In this document: positions 29,069-38,074 of the stretch, piece after piece
Position numbering within the stretch: the stretch's first letter is position 1
Layout of the letters: each line of letters starts with the position of its first letter
From: Saccharicrinis sp050589685
Lineage (GTDB): Bacteria; Bacteroidota; Bacteroidia; Bacteroidales; Marinilabiliaceae
DNA: 64,000 nucleotides
Reading direction: 5' to 3'
Assembly: GCF_050589685.1 (NCBI RefSeq)
Contig: NZ_JBNGOS010000019.1
Coordinates: 62,001-126,000, forward strand
Notes under the pieces: model-generated
Told to the model about the DNA's origin: nothing
The model's input: only the letters and a program-made list of their open reading frames with translations
The model's database searches: none
Position numbers and translations under genes: made by a program

Positions 29069-30781
29069 ATGAATAAAAGCACACATATTTTATATACCGT
29101 TGTTTTCCTATTGAGTTTATTTAAAATAACTGCTGCTCAAGAAGTGAAACAACCTTCGCATATACCAATAATGTCGAATAGGCTTCATGAGGAGGTCACT
29201 TTATTTACCGACCGTTCCATTTATGCGGTAGGAGAAGATATCTTTCTACAAGCTAATTATCGTAAAAATATTGTTTCAGATAGGGAATTTAGTACTGTAC
29301 TTTATGTTGAATTAATAAAACCTGATGGTATGCCAGTTCAACAATTAAAATGGCCTATCGATGGAAATAAAGCAGTTGGGACTGTGCAAATCCCCAATAA
29401 TTTGTTGACCGGTATTTATTATTTAAAAGCATATACGAGGTGGATGAGGAATTATCCTACTGAATCATATGCTTATTCACAAGTGAAGATTATAAATCCG
29501 ACCAGCCCGGTATTAAATCAAAATCATAAACGAAGCGAAGATTCTATAAAATATTGTGAGGTAAGTGAAATTCCAAACTTTGAAATTAACCTGGACAAGT
29601 TGAAGTATTTACCAGGTGAGAGAATTAATGTTGAATTGAAAACGGATAATAATAGTGGCCAAGTAAACAATTATTGTGTTGCAGTGGTGAAAGAAGGTGC
29701 CAAAAATTTGACGGAAACATGTATAATCCAAAACTATAAGAACCCTGGTGAAGGAGAGGATGCTTATTTTATGCCAGAGATAAATGGACTGGCTATAAGT
29801 GGAACAGTACTGAATTCAACAGATAAACAACCTGTTGATAATGCATTGGTTAGTTTGGCACTATTAGGTAAAAATCCGGTTTTTGAAATAGTATATACTG
29901 ATATTAAAGGTCGTTTTTATTTGCAAGTACCGGATAAAACTGGCGCTGATGAATTATTTATTAATGCAGAAAAGAATGACTTGAATCTTACTATAGAGAT
30001 CGATTTGGATTTTTGTAATCGTGCGGTAAATTTGAATCATGTTGAGTTCTCTCTTTCTGAAAAGGAGAAACTTGTCGCGGAGGAGATTTGTATTAATGCA
30101 CAAATAAATCAGTTGTTTGAGAGTGTAAGCGAACTTGATAATACCAATGTAGAAAAGGATGGGGTAAGTTTTTTTGGTGAGCCTGACAAAACTTTTTACA
30201 CAGAAGAATACATAGACCTTGTGAGTATTAAGGATTTTATCCATGAACTAATACCGGAAATAAAGAATGCAAAAGAAAAACTGACTTTATTCTCTAATAA
30301 TGGTCAAATAAATAGTTTACGTTCTCAGCCTTTTCTTTTGTTAGTAGACAATGTTTCTATATCGGATGAGGATGTTTTTTTAAATATTATTACATCCAAA
30401 GTTGAACGTATTGAATTAATTAATAGTGGTTATATAGTAGGTGATCAGGCCTATTGCGGTATAATTAGTGTTTTTTCTAAGAACAACGATATGGCAGGTG
30501 TTGAGTTACCTAAAAACGGGATGTTTTTTAAATGTGCATTACTCGACAAGAATAAAAAAGTTATAGGTGCTGAATCGGAAAATCCAGCAGATAGCATTAG
30601 CCCAGACAGAAGAAACTGCCTTTTTTGGGATTCAAATTTGAGTTTTAATGACGCGCTAACACAGTATTATTCATTTTCCACATCTGATATTCCTGGAACC
30701 TATCAAATTATAGTACATGGAATAGATAAGAATGGTGAAGAATATCAAGTAAGTAAGATAAGTTTTGAAGTTGAGAAGTAA
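29069..30781 (+). CDS. Exported MG2 (alpha-2-macroglobulin-like) domain protein
   Basis: 570 residues with a signal peptide to about 23 (KITAAQ). An MG2-type domain lies about 40-145 (VTLFTDRSIYAVGEDIFLQA, LLTGIYYLKAYTRW). A second beta domain follows (LDKLKYLPGERINVEL), then a carboxypeptidase-regulatory-like segment about 245-310 (ISGTVLNSTDKQPVDNALVS), and a plug-like stretch (PFLLLVDNVSISDEDVFLNI ... VERIELI) that resembles the plug of TonB receptors without a barrel. This composite, here 570 residues, is found next to TonB receptors and DUF4249 lipoproteins. Function is unknown; it is probably a periplasmic or surface accessory of the receptor at 25058. Confidence 0.7.
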   Translation: MNKSTHILYTVVFLLSLFKITAAQEVKQPSHIPIMSNRLHEEVTLFTDRSIYAVGEDIFLQANYRKNIVSDREFSTVLYVELIKPDGMPVQQLKWPIDGNKAVGTVQIPNNLLTGIYYLKAYTRWMRNYPTESYAYSQVKIINPTSPVLNQNHKRSEDSIKYCEVSEIPNFEINLDKLKYLPGERINVELKTDNNSGQVNNYCVAVVKEGAKNLTETCIIQNYKNPGEGEDAYFMPEINGLAISGTVLNSTDKQPVDNALVSLALLGKNPVFEIVYTDIKGRFYLQVPDKTGADELFINAEKNDLNLTIEIDLDFCNRAVNLNHVEFSLSEKEKLVAEEICINAQINQLFESVSELDNTNVEKDGVSFFGEPDKTFYTEEYIDLVSIKDFIHELIPEIKNAKEKLTLFSNNGQINSLRSQPFLLLVDNVSISDEDVFLNIITSKVERIELINSGYIVGDQAYCGIISVFSKNNDMAGVELPKNGMFFKCALLDKNKKVIGAESENPADSISPDRRNCLFWDSNLSFNDALTQYYSFSTSDIPGTYQIIVHGIDKNGEEYQVSKISFEVEK

Positions 30782-30849
30782 AATATAGAAATACAATCGT
30801 ACATCGCATTGTTAAGTTTTTTTTACTTGACGGTGTGCTTTTTGATAAA

Positions 30850-31182
30850 TACGAGGTGATTTTGGTAATGTAGGTATTTATTTCAAGTTAAATATAAAGG
30901 ACAAGCCATTCTGTTCTTTTCCGAACTTAATATTTTATACCGACGATGAATACGTAAAAATGCGTAATTGTTAACCTATCAAAGTATTATAAATAGTAAG
31001 TGCAGGCAAAAAAGATATTGTATGAGAAGCAAATATCGGTTTGCTAAGTATTTTATTAAACTGTAATCAACAGGCATGAAAAATATTTTTTGGATTATTC
31101 CAGTATTATTTTGGGCTTTAGGTCAAGCCCCAAAGTAGAGGTTGTTGATAAAGGAACAGATAATGTGGTAAAAAAAATATAA
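30850..31182 (+). pseudogene. Deleted partial copy of the beta-helix locus (copy B)
   Basis: The 5' part matches the upstream flank and signal-peptide codons of the gene at 21060: ATG at 31076 encodes MKNIFWIIPVLFWALGQA. The frame then runs straight into sequence equal to the last 15 codons of that gene (VEVVDKGTDNVV), out of frame and with an immediate TAG. About 1.36 kb of the original coding sequence is missing. This is therefore a diverged duplicate with an internal deletion. Confidence 0.7.
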
Positions 31183-31441
31183 TGAATGGGAAATATTGGC
31201 CGTGACCACGCCGGCAACTGTTTCCATTGAAAAAACAAAGCAAAGCCTGATGCTTGTAGGCGATCAACCCGTGGTTGTGAAAATTCCGGTTACAGCCTAC
31301 TTTAAACCGGGCAAAATGCATTTGTTCCGGCAGGATGGTTCGTATATTGAACGTAACGGTAATATGAACAGACAAAATATATACCAGGTGGAGTTTCGAT
31401 TGGCAGAACCTTGTAAAAAAGCTCTAATCATTTCAAACTAA
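31172..31441 (+). pseudogene. C-terminal fragment of an unidentified exported protein
   Basis: The frame begins directly after a TAA (31169-31171) and runs 89 codons (EWEILAVTTPATVSIEKT ... KKALIISN) with a beta-sandwich look but no start codon or signal peptide. It abuts the deleted beta-helix copy. I read it as the 3' end of a gene whose front was lost in the same rearrangement. The parent family is not recognised. Confidence 0.45.
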
Positions 31442-31537
31442 CATAAGGTGTGAAAAAATAAAAACATAAATAAAGGTTAGATACTATTAATTATATTTTA
31501 TATGAAATTGATTTTAAACAAAACAAAACAAAATAAC

Positions 31538-32935
31538 ATGAAATTAAGTAAGATATTAACTTTGTTACTCTTGATGTTTTTCACTTTGCATTCCTCGGCT
31601 TTTTCAAGAACCGTTAATTCACTGAAAGAATTATTGCCATACCTGGATGATGACCATGTGAATGTGGTTTTAAAACCGGGAACCTATTCAATTACAACGG
31701 AAGATATCAAGGGGGGAACATACGGAACAAGTGATTGTGAAGACAGGGCTAAGATTTTGTTGCTTTTTTCGGGAAGTAACAGTACATACGATTTTACCGG
31801 TGTAACCCTTAATATTGAAACCGCTGTATTTAATTGTTTTGGAAAATACAGGGTGCATGAGGTAGTAGTAACCGGTAACAACAATGTTTTAAAAAATCTT
31901 ACCATGGTAGATGTTGGTTCGGTGTATGATGGACCCAATAAAGGAGCATTAGGGGTATGTATGGATGGAAAAGATAACCTTATTGAAGGCTTTCACATGA
32001 CGGTTAAAGGATCCTATCCATATGGTTATGGCGATGCTTTTGGTAAAGGAGGCAAGAACAATATGATAAACCACCGTAAACACTCTGCTTTTCTTGTGCG
32101 TGGTTTACGAAATCATGCAAAAAACTGTACCATCATTCATCGATCATATGGACATTGTATGTTTATGCAGGCGGCCAGTTACCCAACCATCGAAGGTTGT
32201 GTTATTGAAGGAGCCGTGCGTAAAACAGATGATATGCTGGCAGAAACATCAGGTCCGGCATTCGATATTGATTTTATGACTACCTGGGGATATAGGCTGC
32301 CAGCCGGATATATGCTTAGTCTGGGAGAAGCAGGTATTCGTGCGTATAATGGGGGCACTACTATTATTGATGGCGAAATAATTAAGAGAGGAACTGATAA
32401 TCCTACTATATTGAATTGTACCATTAAAAATATGCGCACAGGCGTAACAGTTGCCCATGCTACCGGAAAGAAATATGTTGAAGGTTGTATTGTTATTGGA
32501 TGTGAAAACGGCTATTCTTTAGGAAATGGCGATGTGGTTAATTGTAAAGCCGATTGTGCTTATGGGCCTGTTTATGCGAGCACTTATGGAAATGACAAAG
32601 GTTACCATGCGGATATTACCATCATACCTGCTGAAAATGGCTACTATAACGGATCTGGTAGTGTAGCATATATTGGTGGGAGTGGTCATAAGATTACCCT
32701 GAAAGGATCATCTGAAGCTGTTGAAAATGGGTTGCGCATAATGGTTGGTGGGGATAAAGGAAACATTCGTTTATTGAACGGAAATTTTCCGCACCAAAAT
32801 AATTTTAAAGGGGCAGATTTTGAATTGAATAACCTAACTGATTATCCGGTTTATCTCTCGCCTAAGAGTTCAGGAGTTAAGGTAAAATCAAAAGGTAAAG
32901 TGATTGACGAGGGTATTGGTAACCAAATAAAATAA
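31538..32935 (+). CDS. Secreted right-handed beta-helix protein, candidate polysaccharide lyase (paralog)
   Basis: 465 residues from ATG 31538, which starts a clean signal peptide (LLLLMFFTLHSSAFS); ATG 31502 would add 12 residues. It is homologous over its whole length to the product of 21060-22526: PYGYGDAFGKGGKN, RKHSAFLVRG, YGHCMFMQ, ETSGPAFDIDF and LSLGEAGIRAYNGG all align. Beta-helix coils include TIEGCVIEGA, ILNCTIKNM and VEGCIVIGC. Outside these motifs the two proteins differ widely, so they may act on different linkages. Encoded just before the GH3 gene. Lyase activity is inferred from fold, secretion and the presence of GH88. Confidence 0.7.
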   Translation: MKLSKILTLLLLMFFTLHSSAFSRTVNSLKELLPYLDDDHVNVVLKPGTYSITTEDIKGGTYGTSDCEDRAKILLLFSGSNSTYDFTGVTLNIETAVFNCFGKYRVHEVVVTGNNNVLKNLTMVDVGSVYDGPNKGALGVCMDGKDNLIEGFHMTVKGSYPYGYGDAFGKGGKNNMINHRKHSAFLVRGLRNHAKNCTIIHRSYGHCMFMQAASYPTIEGCVIEGAVRKTDDMLAETSGPAFDIDFMTTWGYRLPAGYMLSLGEAGIRAYNGGTTIIDGEIIKRGTDNPTILNCTIKNMRTGVTVAHATGKKYVEGCIVIGCENGYSLGNGDVVNCKADCAYGPVYASTYGNDKGYHADITIIPAENGYYNGSGSVAYIGGSGHKITLKGSSEAVENGLRIMVGGDKGNIRLLNGNFPHQNNFKGADFELNNLTDYPVYLSPKSSGVKVKSKGKVIDEGIGNQIK

Positions 32936-33049
32936 GTTTCGGCAGGAAAACCCCAAGTACTGCGTTACGCCGGCCTAAAAATACGCATTCCGAGTATGTT
33001 TTTGTTTCAATTAAAACCTACTAAACCTATTTCGGGACTCCGTTTTTTC

Positions 33050-33076
33050 AGGCTTGGCTGTACAAGCCTTGTTTTT
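33050..33076 (+). terminator. Rho-independent terminator after the beta-helix gene
   Basis: AGGCTTG (33050-33056) pairs with CAAGCCT (33063-33069) around a 6-base loop, followed by TGTTTTT. It lies 115 bases after the stop at 32935 and 87 bases before the GH3 start, so GH3 probably has its own promoter. Confidence 0.7.
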
Positions 33077-33162
33077 GAGGCTTTCTTGTTAAAGACTTGA
33101 GTAAAGGTAAGTTTTCTTGCAGGTGCTAAACTAAATCCATCATCTAATTATATAAAATCAAA

Positions 33163-35430
33163 ATGAATTTAAAATCAATTATAGGGTTGCTTATTGTATT
33201 GCTTGGATTAGGTGCATGTAACAACTTTCATCCGAATGACTATAAGAACAGTAATTTATCTGATGCCCAACGTGCCGAAAACCTCTTGAGTCAGTTAAAC
33301 CTTCAGGAAAAGATCAGCCAGATGCGTATTTTTCATTCCGGTAACCGTATACATCTTAATAAAGAAGGGGAACTTGATGTAAATGATGAGGCAAAAGAGT
33401 ATATCGAAAATGGAATTGCAGGCATTAAGAATGCAGGAACTGCATATGATCCAAAGCAAGGTGCTATTTTGTGCAATAAACTTCAGAAATATATAATAGA
33501 GCACAACCGTTTCGGTATTCCTGCGATGTTTATTATAGAGTGTTATAATGGCGTGGAAGCCAAAGGGAATACACATTTTAGCAGGCCACTGACCATGGCT
33601 TCGTCGTTTAATACGGAGCTGGTAAAGCAACTGTGGGACGCACTTGGCCGGGAAGCACGGATACGTGGCCTTCATATGTGTCATTCTCCCGAGGCAGACC
33701 TGGTTAGGGATCCTCGTTTTGGTCGTATGACGGAAACATTTGGCGAAGACCCCTATCTGACCTCTCGCATGGTGGTAAGCGCGGTAAAAGGTGTGCAGGG
33801 CCATAACCTGGGCTTAAAAAGCACGCATATTGGTGCCGTAACCAAGCACTTTGCCGGATATGCACAAGTGCAAGGAGGAAAAAACTTTGCTTCTATGCAA
33901 ATGTCCCCCCGAAGTTTTGTTGACGAAATATTACCTCCCTTTAAAGCTGCCGTAAAAGAAGCTAAAACGTTGGGTATTATGGCATCGCATGCCGATATAA
34001 ACGGAGTTGCGAGTCATGCCAACCGAAAGTTGCTTACAGACACTTTAAAAAATTACTGGGGCTTTGATGGATACGTGGTTTCCGATGCCACAGATATTGA
34101 GCGCCTTCACCATTTTATGAAAGTAGCTGAATCATTTGAAGCTGCTGCAGAAATGGCGCTTAAGGCAGGGATGGATATCGATTTATATGGAAATGATGGT
34201 TATGCCTTATTGGAAAATATGGTGGAGGATAAACCGGAATTACTGGAATTAATTGATGATGCCGTAAGGCGGGTGTTACTCACAAAATTCAAGTTAGGTT
34301 TATTCGATAACCCGTATGTAGATGTTTCTTTGGCACAGCAAAAAACAAGAACAAAAGAAACGTTGGATTTGGCGCTAGAAGTCGATTTGGAATCCATAAT
34401 ACTGTTAAAGAATGAAAATAGAACACTACCCATGCATCCTATGGCCTATAAGCATATTGCAGTCATTGGTCCCAATGCCGATAAAGAAAATATTACCGCG
34501 ATTAAAAATCAGCTTCCGGAGGGGGTTAAAGTGAGTTATGCCAAAGGATGCGGAATCAGCAAGCCGGTGCGAATGCCCACCCTTTATAGTTTAGAAGAAG
34601 ATAAGCCATTGATCAAGGAGGCCGTGCAACTGGCAAAAAAAGCGGATGTTGTTTTGTTGTTTGTAGGAGGGGACCATAAAACGGCCAAAGAGGCATACTT
34701 TGTTTCCGACGAATATGGCGATCGGGCAGAACTTAATCCCGTAGGGCAACAAAATTTATTATTGGAAGAACTTAAAAAGACAGGGAAAAAAGTGGTGGTT
34801 ATTTTGGAACACCGGCGAACCCTTTCGATTGTTGATATGGCAGAAAAGGCTGATGCCATTATCGATTGTTGGGATTTAAGCGAAAGAGGAAAAGAAGCAA
34901 TAGCAAAAATATTGTTCGGAGAGGTCAACCCTTCGGGAAAACTGACGGTTACAGTGCCCCAATCAGTAGGTCAGCTTCCAGCTTATTATTACCAAAAGCA
35001 CATTAATTATAAAAAAGGATATCTGTTCGCTAAAAACCAACCTTTATTTCCTTTTGGGTTTGGTTTGAGTTATACTCAATTTCGTTATTCAAACCTGAGT
35101 ATATCGGATACGATAGTAGGTATTGGAGATTCGGTCCAGGTGAGCGTGGATATTACCAATGTTGGAGATGTTGCAGGAAAGGAAGTGTGTCAGATATACC
35201 TGCAAGATGAATATGCCACGGTACTGCAACCAATTCGAGCCCTAAAAGGATTTGAAAAAGTTACGCTTAAGCCTGGAGAAACACAAACAATCAAATTTAA
35301 TATAACGCCTGATAACATGTCATTTACCGGTATTGATATGCAACAAAAAGTAGAAGCGGGCAGGTTTAATGTTTTTGTTGGCGGATCTTCCGATACCGAT
35401 CAAATGTTGAGTTATAATTTAAGGGAGTAA
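33163..35430 (+). CDS. Glycoside hydrolase family 3 beta-glycosidase, lipoprotein
   Basis: 755 residues with lipobox GLGAC (Cys19). The GH3 N-terminal TIM-barrel domain runs about 40-370 and shows the KHF motif (229) and the nucleophile Asp308 in GYVVSDATDIERL. The C-terminal alpha/beta domain runs about 395-610, then a fibronectin-III-like domain (VTNVGDVAGKEVCQIYL) to the end. GH3 enzymes remove terminal beta-linked glucose, xylose or related sugars. Specificity cannot be read here. The lipid anchor puts it in the periplasm or on the surface. The length is normal. Confidence 0.92.
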   Translation: MNLKSIIGLLIVLLGLGACNNFHPNDYKNSNLSDAQRAENLLSQLNLQEKISQMRIFHSGNRIHLNKEGELDVNDEAKEYIENGIAGIKNAGTAYDPKQGAILCNKLQKYIIEHNRFGIPAMFIIECYNGVEAKGNTHFSRPLTMASSFNTELVKQLWDALGREARIRGLHMCHSPEADLVRDPRFGRMTETFGEDPYLTSRMVVSAVKGVQGHNLGLKSTHIGAVTKHFAGYAQVQGGKNFASMQMSPRSFVDEILPPFKAAVKEAKTLGIMASHADINGVASHANRKLLTDTLKNYWGFDGYVVSDATDIERLHHFMKVAESFEAAAEMALKAGMDIDLYGNDGYALLENMVEDKPELLELIDDAVRRVLLTKFKLGLFDNPYVDVSLAQQKTRTKETLDLALEVDLESIILLKNENRTLPMHPMAYKHIAVIGPNADKENITAIKNQLPEGVKVSYAKGCGISKPVRMPTLYSLEEDKPLIKEAVQLAKKADVVLLFVGGDHKTAKEAYFVSDEYGDRAELNPVGQQNLLLEELKKTGKKVVVILEHRRTLSIVDMAEKADAIIDCWDLSERGKEAIAKILFGEVNPSGKLTVTVPQSVGQLPAYYYQKHINYKKGYLFAKNQPLFPFGFGLSYTQFRYSNLSISDTIVGIGDSVQVSVDITNVGDVAGKEVCQIYLQDEYATVLQPIRALKGFEKVTLKPGETQTIKFNITPDNMSFTGIDMQQKVEAGRFNVFVGGSSDTDQMLSYNLRE

Positions 35431-35479
35431 TATTGTATGAATAATTGACCGTTGAGTTAGTGGCATCAGGGAAGAAGGG

Positions 35480-35909
35480 GTAAGTTTACAGTGGTTACTG
35501 AAAAAGAAGAGAATTCAAATGCTTTTAAATCCGATGTTGAGGCAGCTTATTTAAATGCGCTAATTTCACAGGAAACGGGATTGACTTCCACTCAAAAGAA
35601 GGTTCTAGTGCTCCTGAATTATCATTGTTGGTAACAGAGTATCACATAGGAATTGAAGATCACAAAGCGGAAAATATTCGTGTATTTCCAAATCTGTTAA
35701 AAAATAAAGCGCAAGTAATGCTTGGACAGGGGGGGTATGGGCGTATTGCAATTTATAATTTAATAGGCAGTAAATTAGATTTAATAAGTGTAAATGTTTT
35801 TGATGTTAAAGCAGAACTTGATTTTAGTGAGTATGCAAATGGATTTTATTTAATAGCTTGTGAAAAAGATAATAATGTACAATTGATTAAAGTTATTAAC
35901 GAAGAGTAA
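35480..35909 (+). pseudogene. Frameshifted C-terminal remnant of a T9SS-secreted DNRLRE/CBM-like protein
   Basis: The upstream part reads FTVVTEKEENSNAFKSDVEAAYLNALI and ends QETG. One base is missing there, and the +1 frame continues IDFHSKEGSSAPELSLLVTEY, the usual end of DNRLRE/CBM96-like domains. A type IX sorting domain follows (IRVFPNLLKNKAQV ... YANGFYLI). Without the lost base the frame stops at a TAA. There is no signal peptide or front half. It is the relic of a larger secreted protein, possibly a lyase or sulfatase with an appended carbohydrate-binding module. Confidence 0.6.
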
Positions 35910-35934
35910 ATATCTTGCAGGCTAATTTATTAAT

Positions 35935-37071
35935 ATGAAAATTAAATCTTGGGATAGCATTCTTAAATCCGTAATTAACCTCGTTTTAATCGGATTATTA
36001 CTACTTTCTGCCGGGGCTTGGAGAGGACGTGTATTTGGAATTTCTTTAAAAGATAAAGTAAGTAAAGAATATATCGTTGGGCTTGAGCCTGAAGATTGTA
36101 AAAGCTTTTTCCCTAATGTAGATGCCATGAAAAGGGTAAACAATTTTCAGTTTAATATTTTCAATCATTCAGATGTATTAATAGGTTATGCTTTTACTTA
36201 TAAAGGAGAACATGGCTATGGAGGTCGTGTGCCTGTTATAACTTTTACTGATGTTAATGATACGATATGCGGTATTCTGTTGGGAGAGAATTATGAAAGT
36301 GAAAATTATCTGGCTGATGCGGTAAAAAAAGGCATTCTAAAAAAATGGAACGGTCTTCAACGCAATCAAATAAAAAGTTTACCGGTTGACGCCGTTGCCG
36401 GAGCCACAATTACGAGTCATGCTATTATTTCGGGAGTACAAAATTCAGCTGCAACAATTCAGGTTAAGCCAAAGATTAATTTTTGGAAGGTCGAGAATAT
36501 TGTTTCCTTGCTGCTCTTGGTCGTCCTTGTCATTGCCTGCTTTCTTCCTCAAAAAATGATGAAATACAGAACTGTACTGCAATTGTTAACAGTACTTGTT
36601 TTTGGTTTCTGGCTAGGAAGGCTGATCTCGTTTGTTCAGATCATAAATTGGTTATCGGGAGGCGTTAACTGGCAGCTCCAGTTGATCATGATTATTCTGG
36701 TGGCCTCGGCGAGTGTAATCCCAATCGTTTTTGGTAAAGCTTTTTATTGTTCATGGGTGTGTCCTTATGGGGCAGTGCAGGAACTATGCGGGAAAGCGTG
36801 TTCAAAAAAGATTCGGATTTCGCCCAGGGGAACAAAAATTCTGAAGCCTTTGAGGGAGAGAATATTTTTGGTTTTATTGGTGAGTTTATGGACAGGATAC
36901 TCATATGATTTAACATTAATAGAGCCATTCACCATATTTTCCATAACAAAAGTGAGCCTTTGGGTTATTGGGTTCGCCTCATTCTTTCTGGTGCTGGCAA
37001 TGTTTATTCCCAAAGCCTGGTGCAGGTTCTTTTGTCCTGTCGGATTTATGCTGGAATGGATTCGTAAATAA
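35935..37071 (+). CDS. FMN-binding domain/polyferredoxin-like membrane protein (NosR/RnfG-type)
   Basis: 378 residues. An N-terminal membrane anchor (about 11-28) precedes a periplasmic FMN-binding domain (about 35-175) with DAVAGAT, where Thr158 fits the ApbE flavinylation site. Four to five membrane helices follow. Two cysteine groups near the C-terminus (CSWVCPYGAVQELCGKAC and CRFFCPVGF) match the NosR/NapH-type membrane ferredoxin fold. Such proteins pass electrons through the inner membrane to or from a periplasmic covalent flavin. The next gene starts 29 bases downstream. Its presence between glycosidase genes is unusual. No apbE is in the window, so the modifying enzyme must be elsewhere. 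Confidence 0.8.
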   Translation: MKIKSWDSILKSVINLVLIGLLLLSAGAWRGRVFGISLKDKVSKEYIVGLEPEDCKSFFPNVDAMKRVNNFQFNIFNHSDVLIGYAFTYKGEHGYGGRVPVITFTDVNDTICGILLGENYESENYLADAVKKGILKKWNGLQRNQIKSLPVDAVAGATITSHAIISGVQNSAATIQVKPKINFWKVENIVSLLLLVVLVIACFLPQKMMKYRTVLQLLTVLVFGFWLGRLISFVQIINWLSGGVNWQLQLIMIILVASASVIPIVFGKAFYCSWVCPYGAVQELCGKACSKKIRISPRGTKILKPLRERIFLVLLVSLWTGYSYDLTLIEPFTIFSITKVSLWVIGFASFFLVLAMFIPKAWCRFFCPVGFMLEWIRK

Positions 37072-37100
37072 ATAATAACATTTTGATTTAATGATAACTT

Positions 37101-38021
37101 ATGAAGAGTGATAAAATTCTAAGTCTGGTTTTGGCTGTTACCTTGCTCATTTTGGTAATAAAAATAAACCGTTTTGATTTTCTTCAATCAAGTGATACGA
37201 ATGTTATAATTGAACAAACACAAAAGAATCAGACGATAGTTGAGTCTCCTGTTGGGTTAAAAGCAGGAACGCATCAAACATGGGTGTCCTTAACCGTGGC
37301 TGAAAGCAAACGTCTGATTGCAAAGGGACTGGTGGTGTACCCGCCAGTAAAGGAACGCTTGAGAAACGGTAAGATTATTCTGACCAAAGGAACAACCAAC
37401 ACATATGTAGCCGAAGAAATGATCAAGGACTCCCTAAACAGCGGGGAATACGTGTATGGGTATATCAGTCCTGCCAAATCGGATAAAAAAGTGGATAGAA
37501 GTAAAAAGCGCAATGAATTGGTTTTTGTAAACGGAACGATATCCGACATTGACTATCAAGAAATATTGCCGGAAATGAAAGAAGGTGATATCATAATAAA
37601 AGGAGCTAATATCATCAATCATCAAAAAGGACAGGCTGCCATACTGATTGGTCATCCAACCGGTGGAACTACTGGAAATATTTACCCTTTTGTACAAGAA
37701 AAGAAACTTCGCTTTATTATTCCGGCAGGACTAGAAAAGGAATCTTCCGGGAATATTGATCTAATGAGCAGGTATAGCAAAATAGAACACGAAAAAGTAG
37801 ATCGAAAGACACCGTGGCTTTGGAGTGTTAAAGGAGAGTTATTTACCGAAATCGAAGCCATAAAGCAGTTTGCGGAACTGGAAGTCATACATTATGGTTC
37901 CGGTGGAATTGGCGGTGCAGAGGGAGCTGTATCGCTTCTTTTAAGGGGATCAAAAGGCGAAATTAATAAAGCGTTGAGAATCATAGAATCCATTCAGGGG
38001 GAAGAGCCTTATTTAAAATAA
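37101..38021 (+). CDS. Membrane-anchored conserved protein of unknown function, partner of FMN-binding protein
   Basis: 306 residues with one N-terminal membrane helix (about 7-22) and a soluble, probably periplasmic body. Two glycine-rich loops stand out: IGHPTGGTTGN (184-193) and GSGGIGGAEG (266-275), with EGDIIIKGAN between the early strands. These look like a ligand-binding alpha/beta fold, but I cannot name the family. Close spacing to the FMN-binding/ferredoxin gene suggests a two-gene redox unit. It might be the soluble enzyme receiving electrons. That is inference. Confidence 0.5.
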   Translation: MKSDKILSLVLAVTLLILVIKINRFDFLQSSDTNVIIEQTQKNQTIVESPVGLKAGTHQTWVSLTVAESKRLIAKGLVVYPPVKERLRNGKIILTKGTTNTYVAEEMIKDSLNSGEYVYGYISPAKSDKKVDRSKKRNELVFVNGTISDIDYQEILPEMKEGDIIIKGANIINHQKGQAAILIGHPTGGTTGNIYPFVQEKKLRFIIPAGLEKESSGNIDLMSRYSKIEHEKVDRKTPWLWSVKGELFTEIEAIKQFAELEVIHYGSGGIGGAEGAVSLLLRGSKGEINKALRIIESIQGEEPYLK

Positions 38022-38074
38022 AGTTCTTGTTGCCTGTTTCGGGCATGGATAAAACTATAAATTTGTAACATAAC

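Noticed and set aside
38058..38065. TAAATTTG promoter element before the SASA-type esterase
   Set aside because: It lies only 9 bases before the ATG, too close for a leadered transcript, and is a common AT-rich match.
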